DNA from: a bacterium D16-51
GTDB taxonomy: Bacteria > Bacillota > Clostridia > Lachnospirales > Lachnospiraceae
Length of the DNA stretch: 44,577 nucleotides
Direction: 5' to 3'
Assembly: GCA_003612285.1 (NCBI GenBank)
Contig: RAYE01000050.1
Coordinates: forward strand, 1 to 44,577
Of the stretch, positions 41,419-44,577 are shown in pieces. The notes under the pieces are model-generated. The model saw only the letters and a list, made by a program, of their open reading frames with translations. It did not search any database and was not told where the DNA came from. A program made the position numbers and the translations under genes. Every line of letters starts with the position of its first letter. The first letter of the stretch is position 1.

Positions 41419-43362
41419 TCACTTATATGGTCTTGCATAAAATACCACACTGCCATCTCTTAACGGATCAAGTACAACTCCCCTTTCCGGATTTGCTGCA
41501 TGTACCATCATTTCATTTCCCACATAGATAGCTACATGGGAGATATTCCGGAATTGTCCGTTATCTTCATATGAATAAAAAATCAAATCTCCCGCCTTCA
41601 AGTCTTTTTTGTTAATGAGCATGGCATTCTGATAACAATACCTGCCCTGGTCAGAAGCGATTGCCGGAAGTTCAACCCCTACTTCTTTATACAGTCTCTG
41701 TACCAAAGAACTGCAATCATAATATCCTTCCTCATAGCGTCTGCCCTGGTCATACTGGCATCCAATCTTTGTCATTGCCAACTCTGCCACTGCCTGCCCT
41801 GCTGCACAGGAATAATACTGATTCCATAGCTCTGAGTCCATCATATCTGTAAGCATTTCTTCCTGCTCTTTCGTAAGTGTACCCTTTTTGATATAGTCCT
41901 CGTAAGTCAGATTATGTACGGTTGTACCGGAGCTTGTTACCATAACCTTATTGGTATTGCCTTCTGCTAGATATGCCTCCACATGCCTTCTTCCCCACTG
42001 GCTTGTATCCGAGTGGTGTGCATAAAAGATATCAAAATCATTGCCATAGTGATTCAAGTTCCCGGTATCTTCTACCGTATAAGTAATGCCTTCAATGACT
42101 ACCTTTGTTCCCATTGGTACAATCGGATTATAGGCGTCTACCGCTATGGTGTGCTTTGCTCTTGCGGTCTTACCGGAAGCTGTTATCCCATTTGCATAAG
42201 GCCCGCAACACTGCCTGCATGGACAATAGGCTGTCACCCATACTTTACCCAAAGAATCTCCCACTTCCTTTTCTGCTGCCGAACTTTCCTTGCCAATATA
42301 ATTCATCTCATCAAAGACTTTTTTCAGATTTTTCTTCCCCTCTTCGTCCATGACATAACCTGCTTTGCCATCACTGTATAAAATCATGTAGACCATAAGA
42401 GTATCATTAAAGTTAGATATCGGGGCACCATTCTCCGTATTCTGATAAGTGATGTCATCTCCTTTATCCTCCATCTCCATAATCTTCTGATTAAACTCCA
42501 TATAGTAGGAACTCAACACGGTTCTCGGATCATCATACCCTGTATCCGGCAACGGAAAGAATACGGATAAAGGAGAGCTATAAATAACTGCCAACACTGC
42601 AACCACAATCGTACCCACAAGGGCAACCACAGCAAACAATCCGAGAAATGCCGGGAGAACAGTTGTCACAATCTTTTTTAACAAAAGAAGTGCCCTGCCC
42701 TTTACTGCCTCCTTCACTGTCTGTGAAACATTTGTCTGACTATCCTCTTCCTTTTTTGTTTTTACAAAGGCTTTAAGCATCCTGGTCCTGGCAAATCCCC
42801 GCTTTCTGCCTCCCTTACCGTTGGAAAAAGTGCTGCCTTTTCCCTTTTGCTGATTTACCTTGGAATCCTTAGCCTTTACCGCATACTTTTTTCGCTCTAT
42901 ATCAGAAGAAGCCCATGTTACTGTGTCTCCTTCCCTGACATCCCCCTTACCGCCATCCGCTTTTACACGATGAAAACTATCTTCCGTTTTGTTCGCTGCT
43001 TTCATCTGACCAGACTGCTTCTTTCTCCGGTAAATGCGTAACATCCTGTTCGCACCGCCATAAGCGGAAGAAAGTGCAAAGGCTGTCAGCCCTGCACTTT
43101 CTGTCAATTCTTCGCCACCTTCTATCTGGTCGCCTGCTTTTTTTGCACCAATCCTGCCCATAGTGTAAAGAGTCGGTTTTTTGAGTGTGATGGATGCATT
43201 GGAATCGCTTACTTTCCGTTTCATATCGGATAATGGGGAATACTTTATCTTGTGGACTGTGCTTTTTCCCTTTATCTGTTTCTTCCCTGAACGGATACGG
43301 AGCTTCGGACTTCCCTTTGTATGAAGCTCCATAGGCTTGTCTTCCACCTTTCGTATCTTCAT
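41419..43362 (-). CDS. Conjugal cell-wall hydrolase: 3D domain plus NlpC/P60 (CD1108-like, 647 aa)
   Basis: A basic cytoplasmic N-terminus of about 225 residues is followed by one membrane helix (about 232-265, FLGLFAVVALVGTIVVAVLA). The outer part has a 3D-type glycosidase domain (WVTAYCPCRQCCGPYANG, MGTKVVIEGITYTVEDTGN, about 376-470) and a C-terminal NlpC/P60 peptidase with Cys in YYDCSSLVQRLY (about 549) and His in NISHVAIYVG (about 606). Such proteins open the peptidoglycan for the mating channel. It starts 13 bases after virB4, typical of the conjugation operon. It looks complete. Confidence 0.93.
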   Translation of the reverse strand: MKIRKVEDKPMELHTKGSPKLRIRSGKKQIKGKSTVHKIKYSPLSDMKRKVSDSNASITLKKPTLYTMGRIGAKKAGDQIEGGEELTESAGLTAFALSSAYGGANRMLRIYRRKKQSGQMKAANKTEDSFHRVKADGGKGDVREGDTVTWASSDIERKKYAVKAKDSKVNQQKGKGSTFSNGKGGRKRGFARTRMLKAFVKTKKEEDSQTNVSQTVKEAVKGRALLLLKKIVTTVLPAFLGLFAVVALVGTIVVAVLAVIYSSPLSVFFPLPDTGYDDPRTVLSSYYMEFNQKIMEMEDKGDDITYQNTENGAPISNFNDTLMVYMILYSDGKAGYVMDEEGKKNLKKVFDEMNYIGKESSAAEKEVGDSLGKVWVTAYCPCRQCCGPYANGITASGKTARAKHTIAVDAYNPIVPMGTKVVIEGITYTVEDTGNLNHYGNDFDIFYAHHSDTSQWGRRHVEAYLAEGNTNKVMVTSSGTTVHNLTYEDYIKKGTLTKEQEEMLTDMMDSELWNQYYSCAAGQAVAELAMTKIGCQYDQGRRYEEGYYDCSSLVQRLYKEVGVELPAIASDQGRYCYQNAMLINKKDLKAGDLIFYSYEDNGQFRNISHVAIYVGNEMMVHAANPERGVVLDPLRDGSVVFYARPYK

Positions 43363-43375
43363 ACCAAACCTCCTG

Positions 43376-44530
43376 TCAATAAATCAACCAACTATTGCCC
43401 TGTGCTGCACTGTTATCTGCAAGTTCTTCTTCCTTGTCAATCGGGCAAGCCTCCGTCTGACAGACAGGACTGGCAAGCCCCATCGCAATCTTCTCGTGGA
43501 TATTTGTGTTATAGAGCTTATACAAGTCTGTATCCTTGCCAATCGTATTATCAAATGGAATCACCGTAGTCCCACATTTAATAAGTCCTGTCCCACTGGG
43601 AGCATTGCTGACAAATCGAAGCTGGGCATCCGAAACACCGATAACTTCCGCTAACTTCGCACTGTCGATATTGCTTTGTTTTAACAACGTAATAAACTCA
43701 CTGTTAGATATCAGAGTGGAGGCAATATAGTTCTGAAGCAGATCTGTTACATTTTGGGAGATACCTGTGCAAAGTCCTCCCTGCTTTCTGACTTTTTTCC
43801 ATAACTGCTGCAGATAAGTCGCACTGTACTCACTGTTGAGGAGCACATGGCATTCATCTACATAGAGCCATGTTGCCCGTCCCTTCTTTCCATTCTCGAT
43901 AATGCGTGACTGGATTGCCTCCATCATGACAAGCATTGCAACCGGTGCAAGCTGTGTTCCCAAATCCTGAATACCATATACCGTAAAGCGGTTATCTTCA
44001 TCCACGTTGGTATGATGATTGAAGATATTCAAGGAACCCTCTACAAATAATTCCAGACAAAGGGCAAGCTCCTGTGCTTCCATCTCAGTCTGACTTTTCA
44101 GGATATGGTAGAAATCCGTCATAAGCGGAACCTTCCTTGTCTTAAAGGCACCCATATACAACTCCCGCACACAACGGTCAATAATACTGTGGTGCTTCTG
44201 GTTCAGAGTGCTTCCAAGAAGCTGGTCGCAGATACCCAGCATGAACTCTGATTTATCTGCTATCACATCACGGATGCCCTTTTCGTTGATATGGGCAAGG
44301 TCCGCATCCAGAGGATTTACATAATTCTTTTTATAGGCAGACATATTGACGATTGCACCGCCAAAGGTTTTTGCAATGTCAAAATATTCATGCATGGGAT
44401 CAATGACAATGACGTCATCATCCGTATTTAAGAATACCTGTCCCATGCCCTGCTTACAGAAGAATGACTTTCCACTTCCCGGAACGCCAAACACAAACCC
44501 GTTACCAATCAACAACCCCGGTGCAAGCAC
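43376..44530 (-). pseudogene. VirB4-like conjugation ATPase, C-terminal part
   Basis: The frame carries Walker A GVPGSGKSFFCKQ, then VIDPMHEYFDIAKTFGG and Walker B TWLYVDECHVLL, followed by SQNVTDLLQNYIASTLI and FVSNAPSGTGL. This is the motor domain of VirB4/TraE-type secretion ATPases that power ICE transfer. The N-terminal half of the usual protein (about 400 residues) is missing. A TGA immediately precedes the GTG at 44530, and the sequence beyond is a palindrome-rich stretch rather than virB4. It is either truly truncated or broken at the contig end. Confidence 0.88.
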
Positions 44531-44532
44531 TC

Positions 44533-44573
44533 AAGCACTGTGCTCGGCTCCTACGTCGCCGCTCACAGCACTT
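44533..44573. repeat. Imperfect palindrome at the point where virB4 is interrupted
   Basis: AAGCACTGTGCTCGGC (44533-44548) and GCCGCTCACAGCACTT (44558-44573) are imperfect inverse complements around a 9-base centre. A CAAGCAC motif is repeated at 44524-44530 and 44532-44538. The element is GC-richer than its surroundings and carries in-frame stops for virB4. Confidence 0.7.
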
Positions 44574-44577
44574 GCCT

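Noticed and set aside
1-44577. CRISPR array, tRNA or rRNA genes, diversity-generating retroelement
   Set aside because: No regularly spaced repeats, no cloverleaf-like or rRNA sequence, and no reverse transcriptase frame could be seen.

Overview
The window reads as part of an integrative and conjugative element (ICE) from a gut-type Clostridia bacterium, most likely Lachnospiraceae. The basis is the backbone gene set at both edges (ParA/ParB, a VirB4-like ATPase, a 3D + NlpC/P60 conjugal hydrolase, a giant methylase/helicase protein, a sortase, a tandem-SpoVG protein, DUF6674/DUF6809/DUF6462/DUF6075-type small proteins), AGGAGG ribosome binding sites and AT-rich cargo. Almost every gene is on the minus strand. 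Species cannot be fixed from the sequence alone.

Layout. 1-1.9 kb: partition module (broken parB, parA, a small conserved gene, a broken DUF6075-type gene). 1.9-2.3 kb: non-coding stretch with short repeats next to the integrase, a plausible attachment region. 2.3-5.6 kb: tyrosine integrase, ribbon-helix-helix protein, excisionase-like DUF6462 protein, a frameshifted PemK/MazF toxin gene, an intact PemK-like gene and an XRE regulator. 5.8-9.96 kb: an AT-rich cassette with a large dynamin/AIG-like GTPase and two unrecognised partners, under one strong promoter bracketed by four operator-like half-sites. It is bounded by the XRE gene on one side and a degraded copy of the same XRE gene on the other. 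10.0-11.9 kb: a zinc-ribbon gene behind a heavily base-paired leader, an SOS-box-like palindrome, and a divergent LexA/CI-like S24 repressor. 11.9-26.3 kb: a six-gene co-oriented operon, in transcription order PLD-like/SNF2 helicase, DUF4391 protein, type III Mod methyltransferase, type III Res, RecD-like helicase with a C-terminal nuclease-like domain, and an AIPR-family protein. 26.9-31.5 kb: regulators (XRE, WYL, another XRE-like, a divergent XRE), a secreted Ig-like/transglutaminase-like protein, and small membrane or cytosolic proteins. 31.5-44.6 kb: conjugation backbone up to a truncated virB4 at the window edge.

How it fits together. The cargo looks like a defence island carried by an ICE. 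The most interesting unit is the six-gene operon, which adds two helicases, an AIPR protein and several nuclease-like active sites to a complete type III restriction-modification pair. The second is the three-gene GTPase cassette. A LexA-like repressor with several GAATAT-type sites sits next to the six-gene operon and may tie this region to DNA damage.

The cargo genes are intact, but the backbone carries many lesions: a 1-base insertion in parB, a small palindromic insertion in the DUF6075 gene, a frameshift in one pemK, an exact 25-bp tandem duplication that breaks a gene, an in-frame loss of the helicase ATPase core in the giant protein, and truncation of virB4 at a palindrome. Either the ICE is a decaying, immobilised carrier of defence genes, or the underlying assembly has errors. 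The two can be told apart with reads.
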